NCBI GenBank assembly: GCA_016786615.1
Contig: JAEUVX010000002.1
Coordinates: forward strand, 620,001-684,000
Source: Flavipsychrobacter sp.
Lineage (GTDB): Bacteria; Bacteroidota; Bacteroidia; Chitinophagales; Chitinophagaceae
DNA length: 64,000 nucleotides
Reading direction: 5' to 3'
The position numbers and the translations under genes are program-made. This document shows positions 62,155 through 64,000 of this stretch, piece after piece. The first letter of the stretch is position 1; each line of letters starts with the position of its first letter. The notes under the pieces were generated by a model. That model was not told where the DNA came from. It was given only the letters and a program-made list of their open reading frames with translations, and made no database searches.

Positions 62155-64000
62155 ATGGAAGACAATAATAAAAAGCCAATACCGGGCGGTGATGGAAAGG
62201 GACAAAGAAAAGGTCCCCGGTTCAATATATACTGGGTGTATGGCATCATGGTATTAGTACTGCTGGGCTTGCAGATATTCGGCAGTAACCTGTCTACAAG
62301 TACTCAGGCAATAGGCTTTCAGGACTTCAAAACACAATACCTCGATAAAGGCATTGTAGAAGAAGTAGTGATTGTAAACAAAAGCGAGGCAGAGGTGTAT
62401 GTAAAAGAAGCACCAGTTGCCAATCAGAAAAAGCCTTTTGTAAGCCGCAGCCGCGAACCCAAAGTGCGTTTCACCATAGGTAGTGTAGAGCAGTTTGAAA
62501 ACAACCTGAAAGATGCACAGGCAAACGTACCTGAAGGCCAGCGCGTACGTGTAAAATATGAAGACCGTGTAAGCTTCCTTCGCGAGATTGGTGGCTTCCT
62601 CGTACCTGCATTGCTGATGATAGCCGTATGGTTCCTCATCATGCGCAAAATGAGTGGTGGCACAGGCGGTGGTGGTGGTACAGGTGGTATCTTCAACATC
62701 GGCAAATCAAAAGCACAACTCTTTGAAAAAGGTACGCGTGTCAATATCACCTTCAACGATGTTGCAGGGCTTGACGAAGCGAAAGTAGAGGTAATGGAAA
62801 TTGTGGACTTCCTCAAGAATCCTAAAAAATATACCGCACTGGGCGGTAAAATACCGAAAGGCGCATTGCTCGTAGGCCCTCCGGGTACGGGTAAAACCCT
62901 GCTTGCCAAAGCTATGGCGGGCGAGGCTCAGGTTCCGTTCTTCTCTATGTCGGGTTCCGATTTCGTAGAGCTGTTTGTAGGTGTGGGTGCCAGCCGTGTA
63001 CGCGACCTCTTCAAACAAGCACGCGAAAAGGCACCTTGTATTGTGTTTATCGATGAGATAGATGCTATAGGACGTGCACGTGGCAAAAACATGGTGATGA
63101 GCAACGACGAACGCGAAAACACCCTGAACCAGTTATTGGTTGAAATGGATGGTTTCAGCGGTGATACAGGCATCATCGTACTGGCGGCTACCAACCGCCC
63201 CGATGTACTGGACACAGCCCTGCTGCGCCCGGGCCGTTTCGACAGGCAGATATCTATTGACATTCCGGATGTAAAAGGCCGTGAGAAAATATTTGAAGTG
63301 CACCTGAAGCCTATCAAGCGTTCTAAAGACCTTGATATACACAAACTGGCAGTACAAACACCGGGATTCGCCGGTGCGGATATCGCCAATATCTGTAACG
63401 AAGCCGCACTGATAGCTGCACGTAAAGGCAAAACAGAAGTAGAACTGAGCGACTTCAACGATGCTATCGACCGCGTGATTGGTGGCCTTGAAAAGAAAAA
63501 CAAAATCATTTCTCCGGAAGAGAAGAAAGTGATAGCCTATCACGAGGCAGGGCACGCAGTTTCGGGCTGGTTCCTGGAGCATGCACACCCGCTGGTGAAG
63601 GTAACCATCGTGCCGCGTGGCGTGGCTGCGCTGGGCTATGCACAATACCTGCCAAAGGAAATGTATATACAGAATACAGACCACCTTGCAGATGATATGA
63701 GCATGAGCCTCGGCGGACGTGCAGTGGAAGAAATCGTATTCGGTAAAATAAGCACCGGCGCGCTCAGCGACCTGCAGAAGGTAACACGTATGGCTTATGC
63801 TATGGTGAGCGTATATGGTATGAACGATAAAATCGGAAACATATCTTTCTACGACCCGCAGAGCGAAAACAACTTCTCTAAACCATACAGCGAAGAAACC
63901 GGCAAACTGATAGACGAAGAAGTACGCAAACTGGTAGATGGTGTGTATGATAAAACAAAAGCACTGCTTACCGACAAGATAGAAGCCGTAAAAATAATTG
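62155..64000 (+). CDS. ftsH: ATP-dependent zinc metalloprotease FtsH (3' end beyond window)
   Basis: At least 615 codons, open at base 64000. It is a membrane-bound AAA protease that removes misfolded and regulatory membrane proteins. Order: short cytoplasmic tail, membrane helix (about 26-43), periplasmic domain, second helix (about 145-162), a Gly-rich hinge ([12 protein letters not shown]), Walker [12 protein letters not shown], Walker [12 protein letters not shown], sensor [11 protein letters not shown] and arginine finger [10 protein letters not shown], then the zinc site [11 protein letters not shown] and the downstream GLEKKN region. All catalytic elements are intact. Transcribed with rsfS (41-bp gap). 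Confidence 0.97.
   Translation, partial: MEDNNKKPIPGGDGKGQRKGPRFNIYWVYGIMVLVLLGLQIFGSNLSTSTQAIGFQDFKTQYLDKGIVEEVVIVNKSEAEVYVKEAPVANQKKPFVSRSREPKVRFTIGSVEQFENNLKDAQANVPEGQRVRVKYEDRVSFLREIGGFLVPALLMIAVWFLIMRKMSGGTGGGGGTGGIFNIGKSKAQLFEKGTRVNITFNDVAGLDEAKVEVMEIVDFLKNPKKYTALGGKIPKGALLVGPPGTGKTLLAKAMAGEAQVPFFSMSGSDFVELFVGVGASRVRDLFKQAREKAPCIVFIDEIDAIGRARGKNMVMSNDERENTLNQLLVEMDGFSGDTGIIVLAATNRPDVLDTALLRPGRFDRQISIDIPDVKGREKIFEVHLKPIKRSKDLDIHKLAVQTPGFAGADIANICNEAALIAARKGKTEVELSDFNDAIDRVIGGLEKKNKIISPEEKKVIAYHEAGHAVSGWFLEHAHPLVKVTIVPRGVAALGYAQYLPKEMYIQNTDHLADDMSMSLGGRAVEEIVFGKISTGALSDLQKVTRMAYAMVSVYGMNDKIGNISFYDPQSENNFSKPYSEETGKLIDEEVRKLVDGVYDKTKALLTDKIEAVKII

Noticed and set aside
62424-63684. Three long minus-strand frames over ftsH
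   Set aside because: All lie under intact FtsH motifs (Walker A/B, HEAGH).

Overview
The window reads as ordinary chromosome of a Bacteroidota bacterium, most likely of the Chitinophagaceae/Sphingobacteriia side of the phylum. This rests on six secreted proteins ending in type IX secretion (T9SS, Por) sorting domains, the gliding gene gldC, a ribosomal THX gene, AT-rich DNA, a general lack of Shine-Dalgarno sequences, and repeated promoters of the Bacteroidota form TTTG - about 18-21 bp - TAnnTTTG. The family assignment is inference. I see no prophage, insertion sequence, CRISPR array or rRNA.

Layout. 1-9303 is a surface-glycan cluster: four or five GT4-type glycosyltransferases (the first cut by the window edge), an amidotransferase of the AsnB type, a multipass membrane protein and a UDP-sugar epimerase. 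9455-15597 is mostly minus-strand housekeeping (THX, HU, DUF4286, RsgA, an ABC permease, a T9SS protein, ATP synthase gamma). 15779-33041 is an accessory-looking stretch of secreted proteins: an M12B-like protease, a META lipoprotein, two paralogous secreted beta-rich proteins, a 116-aa protein that is nearly only a sorting domain, YD-like and SBBP-repeat T9SS proteins, with pyrD and a TerC gene between them. It also holds a near-perfect 0.4-kb tandem duplication encoding an identical 32-aa membrane microprotein twice, and a strong promoter at 26420-26452 with no protein gene behind it. 33151-44271 holds fhs, DUF6157, a two-component system followed by a universal-stress/bestrophin operon, a VOC protein, a peroxiredoxin, an OmpA-like lipoprotein, a sphingomyelin-synthase-like phosphatase, and an HxlR regulator divergent from a DsbA-like protein. 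A tRNA-Lys(TTT) lies at 44659-44731, absent from any protein-based listing. 44989-52979 has an M36-like protease, small lipoproteins, a tandem-HTH regulator, a YtxH/holin-like trio and an AI-2E-type transporter. 52999-64000 is a housekeeping run (nadD, feoA-like, ybeY, RluD-like, gldC, yqeY, cvpA, pabA, birA, rsfS, ftsH cut by the edge) with a carotenoid operon (lycopene cyclase, crtZ, cruF-like) behind a TPR membrane protein.

The most unusual elements are (i) the duplicated 32-aa membrane microprotein with duplicated promoter and structured 3' end, reminiscent in architecture of tandem type I toxin loci; (ii) the orphan promoter plus two hairpins at 26420-26580, a candidate small RNA; (iii) a T9SS sorting domain without cargo at 23777; (iv) an exported DsbA-like protein with a winged-helix-like tail, divergent from an HxlR regulator; (v) several long perfect palindromes at gene ends, one of 52 bp. 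All functional readings come from inspection; no searches were run.
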